A stretch of DNA of 64,000 bases from Flavipsychrobacter sp. (GTDB lineage: Bacteria > Bacteroidota > Bacteroidia > Chitinophagales > Chitinophagaceae): contig JAEUVF010000006.1 of assembly GCA_016787265.1 (NCBI GenBank), positions 154,229 to 218,228 on the forward strand, given 5' to 3'. Positions 1 to 9,005 of the stretch are shown here, one piece after another. How positions within the stretch are numbered: the first letter of the stretch is position 1; each line of letters starts with the position of its first letter. The translations under genes and the position numbers were made by a program. The notes beneath the pieces are model-generated. The model did no database searches and was not told the DNA's origin. It saw only the letters and a list, made by a program, of their open reading frames with translations.

Positions 1-549
1 ATTGGGTCTCATCCAACTGGCAAGATGCACTTCATAAACGCTCCAGGGGGCGTTCAGGGAGTTGTGCTGTTTTCGGGTTTTCATCCAGTCAGCGTCCTGC
101 CAATGATAATTAGTATCCCATGTGATGGAGGCGGTTAAGGGTCTTTTCTCCCAGAATCTTGCAAAGGGATCTCCTTTATCCAATTCGATACCCTGGAAAC
201 CTTTGATTCGGTATTTGTAAACTTCTCCCAATCCCAGATTGGGAATAAATCCTTCCCAGACACCGCTTTTATCCCAGCGCGGAAAGAGCTCAAATTCATT
301 ATTTTTCCAGTCGTTAAAATTGCCCTTCACTGATACACTGGTCGCATTTGGGGCCCATACGGCAAAATAAATTCCCCAGGTTTCCAAAACCTGAATGGAA
401 TGTGATCCGAACTTTTCATAAAGCCGGTAATGCGTGCCCTGCTGAAAATTGCGTATATCCTCATCCGTTAGCAAAGAATAGTTCCAGACTTTTTGGTTAG
501 TGTCTATAAAGTTATCTTGTTCGTAGGAAGGTCCTGGTAATGAAGACAT
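1..549 (-). CDS. glgB: 1,4-alpha-glucan branching enzyme, N-terminal part (cut by window edge)
   Basis: The 183 codons stay open to base 1, so only the N-terminal part of a normally much longer enzyme is present. It begins MSSLPGPSYEQ, then shows a CBM48-type domain (VWAPNATSVSV, GNFNDW) and ends at EVHLASW, the motif that opens the GH13 barrel of branching enzymes. The enzyme makes alpha-1,6 branches in glycogen in the cytoplasm. The start at 547-549 is the only ATG in front of the conserved domain. glgC and glgA lie downstream on the same strand, separated by an outer-membrane gene pair and a maltodextrin unit. Family assignment is firm; the catalytic part is not visible. Confidence 0.9.
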   Translation of the reverse strand, partial: MSSLPGPSYEQDNFIDTNQKVWNYSLLTDEDIRNFQQGTHYRLYEKFGSHSIQVLETWGIYFAVWAPNATSVSVKGNFNDWKNNEFELFPRWDKSGVWEGFIPNLGLGEVYKYRIKGFQGIELDKGDPFARFWEKRPLTASITWDTNYHWQDADWMKTRKQHNSLNAPWSVYEVHLASWMRPN

Positions 550-566
550 AACGTTTCGGTTGTCTT

Positions 567-574
567 TAAAATTA
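567..574 (-). promoter_or_regulatory. Probable -7 element of glgB
   Basis: On the minus strand this reads TAATTTTA, one mismatch from the Bacteroidetes -7 consensus TAnnTTTG, 17 nt before the glgB ATG. No convincing -33 TTG was found, so this is tentative. Confidence 0.35.
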
Positions 575-694
575 AGGGAAATTGCGGGTAATTGGGTGTT
601 TTTAAATTGTTGGCTTTTAACGAAGTATTAATGATCAGCGGCAACATATTGTGGAATTATTTATCAAATTTTGGCCAGCCAGCTAAACCCAACT

Positions 695-3460
695 ATGAGA
701 AAATTAGTATTCGTTTGGGCTGTCCTGTTACTAAGTAATTTTGTACAGGCCCAGACTACCACCATTAAAGGACAAATTTCAGACACCTCCGAAAAAAAAC
801 CACTTGCAACTGCTGTAGTAGCGCTTCTTTCTGCCGACTCTGTTTTATTAAAGCATACGCGAACGGATAACAATGGAAATTTTGTATTGAAAGCAACAGA
901 AGGAAAACCGTATCTGTTGCTGGTTAGCTATCCCAAGTTTGCAGATTTTCTGGATGTGGTGAAACCTGTTGGAGCTGAGTTCGATCTTGGAAAAATCAAT
1001 CTCATAAAAAAATCTGTGCTGCTTGAAGAAGTAATTGTTTCCCAAAAAATCGGGGCGATACGCATGAAGGGGGATACACTGGAATTTCGGGCAGATAGTT
1101 TTGTAGTTCGACAGGGAGCCAATGTGGAGGAATTACTGAAACGATTACCCGGACTTCAGGTCAATCAGAAAGGAGAAATCACTGCACAGGGAGAAAGAGT
1201 ACAAAAAGTACTGGTTGATGGAGAAGAATTTTTCAGTGATGACCCTGCTGTAGTAACACAGAATCTTCAGGCGGATGCCATCGAAAAAGTGCAGGTGTTT
1301 GATAAAAAAAGTGAGCAGGCCACCTTCACCGGAATCGACGATGGAGAAAAACAAAAAACCATTAATCTTACGTTGAAAGAAGATCGCAAGAAAGGTTATT
1401 TCGGGAAAGCCAAACTCAGCGGAGGTTTGCCGGATTACTTTGAAAACGAAGCAATGATCAATGCGTTTAAGGGTAAACGTAAGTTAGCTGCGTATGGTAC
1501 AATGGCTAATACTGGAAAAGCGGGCTTAAGCTGGCAGGATAATGACCGGTTTGGTGGAGGTTCCAATATGGAATACAATGAGGAAGACGGTTATTTTTAT
1601 TCCTTTTCAGAGTCAGATGAATTTAATACCTGGAGCGGACAATACAATGGAGAGGGTTTACCCAAGGCCTGGACTGCCGGAGCACATTATTCCAATAAAC
1701 TGAATAGTGATAAAACACATGTAAACGGTAACTACCAGTTTTATAAGCAAAACATAGAAAACGAAGGCACGAATACCAGCCAGTCTATTTTAGCAGATCG
1801 CTTGTTTTATAATAACAGTACCCGCAAGACTTCTACCATGAACCTGAAGCATCAGTTATCAGGTTTTTATGATGTCAAGCTGGATTCCTTGTCCAGTTTG
1901 AAGATCAATGTAAATGGAATGCAGGGGCAGGCCAATAATGTATCAATTTTTGGTTCTGAATCATTGGGTGATCTTGAACAACTGATAAATAACCAGGACC
2001 GCCGCCTCAGTTCCATCGGAGACCGGCAACAGATGAAAACATCCGCCATCTGGAGAAAAAAATTCATGAAAGCGGGACGAACGCTTTCTGTCAACCTGGA
2101 TCAGCAATACCAGAACAATGCCACGAATGGCAATCTGTTTTCGGTAAACCGGTTCTTTGATGGAAATGGAAATCTGACGAATACCGATACAGTGGACCAG
2201 GTGAAAAGCAATTATTCCCAATCGAATATCTGGGGTGGACGCATAGCTTATACAGAACCCTTATCCAAGAAATGGTTTGTTGAAGCAAATTATGGATACA
2301 GGATCAATAACAGTAAAGCATTGCGCAGTTCCTTTGTGAAAGACTTTAATGGTAAGTATGAAGTGTTGGACAGCCTGTTCAGCAGTGATTACGCCTTTGA
2401 TTTCAATACCCATAGTACAGGGCTCAATTTCCGTTTCAATGGTTCCAGAATCATGGCATCTTTTGGAAGTAATATCAATTTTGCCGAATTCCGGCAGAAA
2501 GACCTGGTAAATGATACCGTGTATAAGTATGGATTTACCAACTTTTTCCCAAAAGCGAATATCCGTTTTAAAATGGGATCCCAGCGCAATTTAAACATTC
2601 GCTACAATGGCCAAACTGCCCAGCCTACGCTGCAGCAGATACAACCGATTTTAGAGAATACGGATCCGCTTAATATCCAGGTGGGTAATCCGAATCTAAA
2701 ACAGGAATTCAGGCATAATCTTAATCTGAACATCAATGATTATAAACTATTGACGGGAAGGAATGTGTACTTCAATCTTGGTCTTAATTTTATTGATAAT
2801 GCAATCAGTCGCGCTGATAATGTTGATGCCCAGGGAAGACGTCAGTTCAGTTTTGTAAATGTGGATGGGAATTTCAATTATTACATGTATACGGGCTATT
2901 GGAAAGAACTGAAAAAAATAAAATCCAGCTTCAATTTAAGTCTTAACTGGAATGGCGGAAAGAATAACAATTTTGTGAACAATGTGAAAAACACCAATAC
3001 CTATTCCTCCATGGGTGGACAGATGTCTTTTTACAAGAACAAGGAAAAGAAATATTTTATTGAGTTGTCATTTGGCCCCAATTTCACCAGAAATGTTTCC
3101 TCGCTTCGACCAGATGTAGTTACGAAATTCTGGACTACCGACTCAAGAATTGGTGGATCCATTTTCTTCCTCAAAGATTTCGAATTGAATTCCAATGCTA
3201 CCTATCAATGGCGCCAGAAAACAGATGTTTTCGGAGAAGACAGAAATGTTGTTTTGTGGAATGCTTTTGTGTCTAAAAAGTTCCTGAAAAAAAAGACCGC
3301 GGAGGTTCGGTTGTCCATCAACGATATACTGAATCAGAATATCGGATTCCAGCGGAGTGCAAACAGCAACTTTATATCTGAAAATACCTACAGTACCCTT
3401 CGCCGATATTGGTTACTGGGTGTAATATGGAATTTTAGTCGTAACCCAGGTCAAAAATAA
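695..3460 (+). CDS. Outer-membrane beta-barrel protein, TonB-receptor-like, with carboxypeptidase-regulatory-like N-domain
   Basis: 921 residues. The frame is open from a TTG at 671, but the ATG at 695 gives a clean signal peptide (MRKLVFVWAVLLL to VQAQ) and is chosen. Residues about 22-100 look like a carboxypeptidase-regulatory-like domain (TIKGQISD, KPLATAVVAL). A plug-like segment follows (LLKRLPGLQVNQKGEI, KVLVDGEEFF). The remainder is aromatic-rich alternating sequence typical of a 22-strand barrel, with PNLKQEFRHNLNL as seen in this group. It should sit in the outer membrane; the substrate is unknown. A GLPGLI-family gene starts 4 nt after its stop, a pairing that suggests one transcript and linked function. 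Confidence 0.85.
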   Translation: MRKLVFVWAVLLLSNFVQAQTTTIKGQISDTSEKKPLATAVVALLSADSVLLKHTRTDNNGNFVLKATEGKPYLLLVSYPKFADFLDVVKPVGAEFDLGKINLIKKSVLLEEVIVSQKIGAIRMKGDTLEFRADSFVVRQGANVEELLKRLPGLQVNQKGEITAQGERVQKVLVDGEEFFSDDPAVVTQNLQADAIEKVQVFDKKSEQATFTGIDDGEKQKTINLTLKEDRKKGYFGKAKLSGGLPDYFENEAMINAFKGKRKLAAYGTMANTGKAGLSWQDNDRFGGGSNMEYNEEDGYFYSFSESDEFNTWSGQYNGEGLPKAWTAGAHYSNKLNSDKTHVNGNYQFYKQNIENEGTNTSQSILADRLFYNNSTRKTSTMNLKHQLSGFYDVKLDSLSSLKINVNGMQGQANNVSIFGSESLGDLEQLINNQDRRLSSIGDRQQMKTSAIWRKKFMKAGRTLSVNLDQQYQNNATNGNLFSVNRFFDGNGNLTNTDTVDQVKSNYSQSNIWGGRIAYTEPLSKKWFVEANYGYRINNSKALRSSFVKDFNGKYEVLDSLFSSDYAFDFNTHSTGLNFRFNGSRIMASFGSNINFAEFRQKDLVNDTVYKYGFTNFFPKANIRFKMGSQRNLNIRYNGQTAQPTLQQIQPILENTDPLNIQVGNPNLKQEFRHNLNLNINDYKLLTGRNVYFNLGLNFIDNAISRADNVDAQGRRQFSFVNVDGNFNYYMYTGYWKELKKIKSSFNLSLNWNGGKNNNFVNNVKNTNTYSSMGGQMSFYKNKEKKYFIELSFGPNFTRNVSSLRPDVVTKFWTTDSRIGGSIFFLKDFELNSNATYQWRQKTDVFGEDRNVVLWNAFVSKKFLKKKTAEVRLSINDILNQNIGFQRSANSNFISENTYSTLRRYWLLGVIWNFSRNPGQK

Positions 3461-3464
3461 TCAA

Positions 3465-4214
3465 ATGAAAAAACTAGTTGTTTTTACTGTTGCGCTTCTC
3501 GCAGGTGTAGTAAGTTTTGGCCAGGCCCGTTTCCTGGGAGCGGGTACAATTGAGTATGAACGCAGAATCAATATTCATCGCCAAATGGAGATGGATAATG
3601 AAGAAATGCAGAGTGATTTCTGGAAAGAATTCATGTCGAAGCAACCCCGTTTCCAGAACTCCTATTTCAACCTTGCATTTAATCAAAACAAAGGTATATA
3701 CCAACCAGGCCGGGAGCCCGATAAAAAACTGGAGCCCTGGCTGTTGGGGCCTGCAAAGGAAAACACTGTATTGACAGATTATGGAAGTGGACAGCTTATC
3801 AGTCGCCGGAAAGTGTTTGAAGAAAACTTTATTGTGACTGATAGCCTGAGCCGACTGCAGTGGAAACTCAGTAGCGAAACCCGTGAAATTGCCGGTTTCG
3901 AGTGTCGTAAAGCAGTTGCTGTGATCAGTGATTCTGTTTATGTGGTGGCATTTTATACGGATGAGATCCCCGTAAGTGGCGGACCAGAATCCTTTGGCGG
4001 ATTACCAGGCATGATTCTGGGCTTAGCTGTTCCACGCTTATACACCACCTGGTTTGCCACCAAGGTGGAAATTACTGAAGCTCCTGCCTCCGCATTTAAA
4101 GTGAATGAAAAGGGCAAAAAAATTGCGGGTAAAGAATTGGCTCCTTTTCTTCAATCCACGTTCACCGATTGGGGTAAACGAGGAGAGAAATTCATCTGGT
4201 GGAGCCTTCTTTAA
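3465..4214 (+). CDS. GLPGLI family secreted protein
   Basis: 249 residues with signal peptide MKKLVVFTVALLAGVVSFGQA. The family-defining motif is present near residue 180 as GGLPGMILGL, followed by the usual hydrophobic strand. It contains GTIEYERRINIH near the N-terminus, also typical. The family occurs in Bacteroidota and has no proven function; members often sit behind outer-membrane barrel genes, as here. It is cotranscribed with the receptor gene 4 nt upstream and converges on the amylase gene with only 8 nt between stops. Confidence 0.85.
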   Translation: MKKLVVFTVALLAGVVSFGQARFLGAGTIEYERRINIHRQMEMDNEEMQSDFWKEFMSKQPRFQNSYFNLAFNQNKGIYQPGREPDKKLEPWLLGPAKENTVLTDYGSGQLISRRKVFEENFIVTDSLSRLQWKLSSETREIAGFECRKAVAVISDSVYVVAFYTDEIPVSGGPESFGGLPGMILGLAVPRLYTTWFATKVEITEAPASAFKVNEKGKKIAGKELAPFLQSTFTDWGKRGEKFIWWSLL

Positions 4215-4222
4215 GCCAGCTC

Positions 4223-6073
4223 CTATTTTAGTTCCAGCACCAGCATTGATAAGGGGCGTAAGCTAATGGATCCTGTTAAGGAATAACTGGCTCCAGTGGG
4301 AACATCAATCCCACGGTTGAAGCCTGCTGTACGTTCCTGAAATCGTTTCCCATCAATGGTTTTGGCTTCCGTCATGGTATTCATAATACACATGATAGTC
4401 TGGTTGCCATCGTAGCGGAAATAAACATATACACCATCTTCCGGAACAAACTGCATCAGTTTGCCTGTTTGCAGCGCAGTTGATTTTTTGCGGAACTGTG
4501 CCAGGGTTCTGATATGATTGAAAATCGCATTTTCTTTCGCTGTTCGACCGGCAGCGGTAAACTTGTTTTCCTTATCACCCGGCCAACCGCCTTTAAAATC
4601 CAGCCGGACCCATCCGTCGGGATTGGTAAATCCGGTCATCAGGATTTCATTCCCATAATACAATTGAGGAATGCCTCTGAAGGTTAATAACCAGCTCAAC
4701 GCCATTTTATATTTCGCCGTATCCTCTCCTAATACACTGTAGAATCGGGCAAGGTCGTGGTTATCCAGGAAGATTACCTGTTTCATGGGATCCTTATACA
4801 TATAATCCTGCGCAGTGGTGGTATAGAGTTTGTTTACTCCGTCGGTCCACCCAAAGGGTTTGGTCAGTGATTCCTGGATACCGTAAAACAGGGTTTGAAA
4901 ATCTGTAGTGCCGGGCAGGTTACTTCTAAAGGGAACATCACCCAATGTATTCTCTGTAAAATAGGCCTGGTTGGGAACGCCGTGAACCCAGGTTTCTCCA
5001 AAAATGCTAATCTTCGGATATTCATCCAGCAGGGCTTTGTTGCAACGATTCATAAAGTCGAGGTCGTTGTAGATATAGGTATCCACCCTCCAGCCATCTA
5101 CCCCGAATTCTTCTACGCTCCAGATTGCATGCTGGATGAGGAAATTCGCCACATAGGGATTGCCCTGGTTCAGGTCGGGCATCATGGGAGTGAACCAGCC
5201 ATCCAGCATTTTGGTTTTATCGGCCTGGCTCGCATAGGGATCAAACAATACCTGGTCTTTGTAATTGGTTCCGGTATAGGATGGCCACTCATGCAACCAG
5301 TCTTTCATTGGCTTGTCCTGCACGAAGAAATGATAAAGCCCGGTATGATTATAGATGACATCCTGGATCAGCTTCATGCCGCGTTTATGTAACTCATCAC
5401 TCAGGCGAAGGTAATCTTCGTTTGTGCCTATCCGTGGTTCTACTTTATAATGGTTGGTGATGGCATAGCCATGCTCGGTGCGATCCGGCATATTGTTCTG
5501 CCAAACGGGTAAGCTCCAAAGAGCAGTTACACCCAGGTCCTGCAGATAGTCAAGATGATTGATGATACCTTGTAAATCGCCTCCATGGCGGTGAAAAATA
5601 GAGTCCCGGTTCAGTGTCTGATCCAGCAGACCGGGTATTTTGTCATTGGCAGGATTGCCATTGCTGAAACGATCGGGAATCAATAAATAAACCAGGTCTT
5701 CAGAGCGAACTCCCTGCGCATAGGTGACACCGTTACCTGTACGGCGTGCTTTTAATGGCAGGCCGGCTTTCATGGTATTCTTTCCCAGTTTACTGCTGAT
5801 CTCCAGATTGCCGGGTTTGGCAGCACTGGAAACAATTAAATCGATGAATACATAATTCGGGTTTTCAGCAGTTTGTATTTTCTCCACAACAACACCCGGG
5901 TAGTCTGCAACAGTAATAACTCCTTTTCCAAAATCCTTACCATGAACCATTACCTGCACTTTCGGATTTTTCATTCCCACCCACCAGTTGGTTGGGTAAC
6001 AATTTATTTCCTGTGCAATGGCAACAAAACTTCCTAATGTAACCACCAATAAAAGACAAACTCTTTTCAACAT
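4223..6073 (-). CDS. Secreted GH13 alpha-amylase, neopullulanase/cyclomaltodextrinase type (SusA-like)
   Basis: 616 residues from the ATG at 6071-6073, chosen because it starts a signal peptide (MLKRVCLLLVVTLGSFVAIAQ); an earlier in-frame Met lies inside the upstream transporter gene. Order: signal peptide, cyclomaltodextrinase N-type domain, GH13 barrel, C-terminal beta domain. The catalytic triad is complete: nucleophile D331 (GWRVD), acid E360 (FGETWV) and D440 (DNHD). It would cut starch or maltodextrin alpha-1,4 bonds in the periplasm. The MFS carrier gene ends 25 nt upstream on the same strand, so cleavage and uptake of oligosaccharides are probably coexpressed. Confidence 0.9.
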   Translation of the reverse strand: MLKRVCLLLVVTLGSFVAIAQEINCYPTNWWVGMKNPKVQVMVHGKDFGKGVITVADYPGVVVEKIQTAENPNYVFIDLIVSSAAKPGNLEISSKLGKNTMKAGLPLKARRTGNGVTYAQGVRSEDLVYLLIPDRFSNGNPANDKIPGLLDQTLNRDSIFHRHGGDLQGIINHLDYLQDLGVTALWSLPVWQNNMPDRTEHGYAITNHYKVEPRIGTNEDYLRLSDELHKRGMKLIQDVIYNHTGLYHFFVQDKPMKDWLHEWPSYTGTNYKDQVLFDPYASQADKTKMLDGWFTPMMPDLNQGNPYVANFLIQHAIWSVEEFGVDGWRVDTYIYNDLDFMNRCNKALLDEYPKISIFGETWVHGVPNQAYFTENTLGDVPFRSNLPGTTDFQTLFYGIQESLTKPFGWTDGVNKLYTTTAQDYMYKDPMKQVIFLDNHDLARFYSVLGEDTAKYKMALSWLLTFRGIPQLYYGNEILMTGFTNPDGWVRLDFKGGWPGDKENKFTAAGRTAKENAIFNHIRTLAQFRKKSTALQTGKLMQFVPEDGVYVYFRYDGNQTIMCIMNTMTEAKTIDGKRFQERTAGFNRGIDVPTGASYSLTGSISLRPLSMLVLELK

Positions 6074-6098
6074 ATGAAAGCAATTAAAAGATATAAGA

Positions 6099-7508
6099 TC
6101 AGGATTCGGCAAGTATTCGTTTTTTCTCCTGCTGGATTTTGATCCAGCCTTCATCGTATACGAACAGTACACTGATAGCAGCGCAAATCATGAAAAAGCC
6201 TGCCATTACGATGGCGTAGATAGGCTGACCATCGTAAATGTTTTTTACAATCCATCCGTTGACCAAACCGTTTACAATTTGAGGGAGGGTGATGAAGAAA
6301 TTGAAAATACCCATGTAAATACCCAGTTTACCTGCAGGAATGGACCCTGATAAAATAACATAGGGCATAGCGAGAATACTGGCCCAGGCCAGTCCCACTC
6401 CGACCATTGAAAATTTCAACATGGTTGGATCTTTCAGGAAATAAATGGAAATCAGGCCAATGCCCCCTGCAAAAAGAGAAATTGCATGGGTCATTTTACG
6501 ACCAAACTGGCGGGCTACGATAGGAAGCATCAATGCGTATACCATAGCTACGAAATTGTATACGCCAAAAGCCGAACTTACTTTATTGCCGGCTTCGTTG
6601 TATTCAACAGACTTTGAATAGTCACCCGATAATCCGTATACATGGGTGGCTACAGCATCTGTTGTAAATACCCACATGCTGAACAATGCAAACCAGCTGA
6701 AGAATTGAACCAGTCCCAATTGTTTCATGGTTCTGGGCATTTTTCCGAAATCTTTGAAAATATCGAGCAGGCTGGATTTCTCCTGGGAATGATCCGGCTT
6801 CCCGTGATATTTTTCATATTCAGCGGGTGGATATTCTTTCGAATAAAAAACAGTAATCAGGATGGCTGCCATGAAAACGGCAGCTCCTATATAAAACGAA
6901 TACTTGATATTATCCGCTACACCGGATGCGCCGGCTTCTTTACTAAATCCGGATTCAGCAAGAAATTCCGGTAGTATGGACCCCACCACGGCACCCAGCC
7001 CGATTAAAAAAGTCTGGATACTGAACCCCAGCGTACTTTGTTTGTCCGACAAATTATCCGCCACCAGGGCCCTGAAGGGCTCCATCGCGATATTAAAGGA
7101 AGCATCCATCACCATCACCATACCGGCACCAATCCAGAGTGCGGGGATCAGTCCGGCCAGGCTGCCGGAGTTTGGCAAAAAAATCAATGCTATGGAGGAT
7201 AAAATCGCGCCGGCTAAAAAATATGGTTTCCGACGGCCCACCCGGTTCCAGGTTCGGTCGCTGTAATGCCCGATGATAGGTTGAACGATCATTCCTACAA
7301 CGGGTGCTACCAGCCAGAAGGCGGGCAGGTGTTCTACATCTGCCCCGAAAGAGCGAAGTATCCGGCTGGTATTGCCATTCTGTAAGGCGAAGCCAAATTG
7401 AATTCCCAGGAAGCCAAAACTCATCGTTACAATCTGGGCAATGGAAAGCGCAGGTTTAGGGATTAATCCCGATTTAGGTTTCCCGCTTTGGGGAGCCGTT
7501 ATCGCCAT
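6099..7508 (-). CDS. MFS sugar transporter, maltose/maltodextrin type
   Basis: 469 residues and about 12 membrane segments. The frame is open upstream into a repeat region (7571-7629), but the ATG at 7506-7508 (MAITAPQSGKP) is the sensible start because the upstream codons only translate the purine repeat. The motif GHYSDRTWNRVGRRKPY in the first cytoplasmic loop resembles SLC45/GPH-like sugar carriers, and the neighbouring amylase, glgC and glgA suggest maltose or glucose oligomers as substrate. It lies between glgC (upstream) and the amylase (25 nt downstream). Substrate is inferred only from context. Confidence 0.85.
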   Translation of the reverse strand: MAITAPQSGKPKSGLIPKPALSIAQIVTMSFGFLGIQFGFALQNGNTSRILRSFGADVEHLPAFWLVAPVVGMIVQPIIGHYSDRTWNRVGRRKPYFLAGAILSSIALIFLPNSGSLAGLIPALWIGAGMVMVMDASFNIAMEPFRALVADNLSDKQSTLGFSIQTFLIGLGAVVGSILPEFLAESGFSKEAGASGVADNIKYSFYIGAAVFMAAILITVFYSKEYPPAEYEKYHGKPDHSQEKSSLLDIFKDFGKMPRTMKQLGLVQFFSWFALFSMWVFTTDAVATHVYGLSGDYSKSVEYNEAGNKVSSAFGVYNFVAMVYALMLPIVARQFGRKMTHAISLFAGGIGLISIYFLKDPTMLKFSMVGVGLAWASILAMPYVILSGSIPAGKLGIYMGIFNFFITLPQIVNGLVNGWIVKNIYDGQPIYAIVMAGFFMICAAISVLFVYDEGWIKIQQEKKRILAES

Positions 7509-7570
7509 AGCAATCGTTTTATAATGTGTAAGTTCTACACAACGTTCGAAAATAAGGAAAAAAGACGAGT

Positions 7571-7679
7571 AGTGAAAAGTGAAAGGTGAAAAGTGAAAGG
7601 TGAAAAGTGAAATAAGAAAGGTGAAAAAAGCCCCCGCATTCAGGAAACCCTTTTCACCTTTCACTTTTCACCTTTCACT
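7571..7679. repeat. Inverted pair of GTGAAAG/GTGAAAA heptad repeats
   Basis: The left arm is a run of GTGAAAG and GTGAAAA units on the plus strand. Bases 7578-7606 are a perfect 29-base inverted copy of 7651-7679, with a 44-base spacer. The right arm begins 5 nt beyond the glgC stop, so the glgC mRNA would carry the purine strand and could fold into a 29-bp hairpin. The arms lie between glgC and the transporter gene and may act as a terminator or RNA-processing site. The same unit recurs at several other places in the window. Confidence 0.85.
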
Positions 7680-7683
7680 TCTT

Positions 7684-8961
7684 CTAAATCACAAATCCAT
7701 TTGGTATCACTGCTCCTTTCTTTACTACTACAATTCCATCTTTCACGGTATATAAGGCATGATCACAATTTTCGAGGTGGGGGCCGCCATTGATGCGGAC
7801 GTCGTCTCCAATACGTACGTTCTTATCAACGATAGCATTTTTGATATAGCAACGGTCACCAATGCCGAGGATGGGCTGGCCATTCTGCCGTGCCAGGTTC
7901 ATATCCGGAATGGTTTCGAAATAATCATTTCCCATCAGGTAACTGTTTACCACTGTAGATCCATTTCCAATGCGGGAACGAATTCCAACTACCGTATTTT
8001 CCACCCGGGAAGCATTTATGATCGAACCTTCTGCGATCACGGTTTTTTCCAGCGTGGAGCCACTGATTTTTGCTGGCGGCAGCATGCGCGCGCGGGTATA
8101 AATCGCGTTTTTATTGTCAAAGAGATTAAATTCAGGGATGTCCTTGGTTAGGCTTATATTGGCTTCAAAGAAGGAATAGATATTCCCGATATCGGTCCAG
8201 TATCCATCGTATTGGTAAGAACAAACTTTGTATTTGTGGATGGATTCCGGAATGATTTCCTTTCCAAAATCAGTAGCATCTTTTTTCTCATTCTCCAGCA
8301 GATCGAACAGCAACTTGCGGTTGAAAATATAGATCCCCATAGATGCCAGGTAATTTCGACCCTGTTGGCGCATCTCATCACCGGTATCGCTGATCCATTC
8401 AGACAGGACATCCTTCTTGGGCTTTTCCACAAAAGAAGTAATAAATCCGTCTGCCGCTTTCAGGATACCGAATTCAGGTGCTTCTCTTTCTGCAACCGGT
8501 ATGGTGGCGATAGAGATATCCGCCCCGCATTTTTTATGATTCTCCAGCATTTCACTGAAGTCCATCTGGTACAACTGATCGCCTGAAAGAATCAGTACAT
8601 ATTCGCTTTCAAAAGGTGTGATATGACGCAGGCTCTGACGAACGGCATCTGCGGTTCCCTGGAACCAGGTGGGGTTATCCGGGGTTTGTTCCGCTGCCAG
8701 AATATCCACAAATGCAGCACTGAACGCGCTGAAGTGATAGGTATTCTTGATATGTCTGTTCAGGGAGGCCGAATTGAACTGGGTTAGTACAAACATCCGG
8801 TTAATATTGGAGTTCATACAGTTGGAAATGGGAATATCAACGAGGCGATATTTCCCTGCGATAGGAACGGCGGGTTTACTTCTGCTGGCGGTCAGTGGAT
8901 AGAGACGGGTACCTGCTCCACCCCCGAGAATAACGGCAAGTATTTCTTTGCTGATTGACAT
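7684..8961 (-). CDS. glgC: Glucose-1-phosphate adenylyltransferase (ADP-glucose pyrophosphorylase)
   Basis: 425 residues, the normal length. The N-terminal nucleotidyltransferase domain has GGGAGTRLYPLTASRSKPAV at residues 13-32 and the downstream sugar-binding segments (FQGTADAVRQ, GIYIFNRK, FGKEIIP); the C-terminus is a left-handed beta-helix of hexapeptide repeats. It makes ADP-glucose from glucose-1-phosphate and ATP, the committed step of glycogen synthesis. glgA ends 44 nt upstream on the same strand, so the two are probably one transcript. A long inverted repeat follows its stop. Confidence 0.95.
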   Translation of the reverse strand: MSISKEILAVILGGGAGTRLYPLTASRSKPAVPIAGKYRLVDIPISNCMNSNINRMFVLTQFNSASLNRHIKNTYHFSAFSAAFVDILAAEQTPDNPTWFQGTADAVRQSLRHITPFESEYVLILSGDQLYQMDFSEMLENHKKCGADISIATIPVAEREAPEFGILKAADGFITSFVEKPKKDVLSEWISDTGDEMRQQGRNYLASMGIYIFNRKLLFDLLENEKKDATDFGKEIIPESIHKYKVCSYQYDGYWTDIGNIYSFFEANISLTKDIPEFNLFDNKNAIYTRARMLPPAKISGSTLEKTVIAEGSIINASRVENTVVGIRSRIGNGSTVVNSYLMGNDYFETIPDMNLARQNGQPILGIGDRCYIKNAIVDKNVRIGDDVRINGGPHLENCDHALYTVKDGIVVVKKGAVIPNGFVI

Positions 8962-9005
8962 ATCGTAAAATTTGGATTAGATTGGTTTATGGTATTGTGG
9001 GCCTA

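Noticed and set aside
4895..5392. 165-codon plus-strand frame opposite the amylase
   Set aside because: Shadow of the amylase gene, whose catalytic residues lie on the other strand.
7509..7664. N-terminal extension of the MFS transporter
   Set aside because: It merely translates the heptad repeat; the real start is the ATG at 7508.
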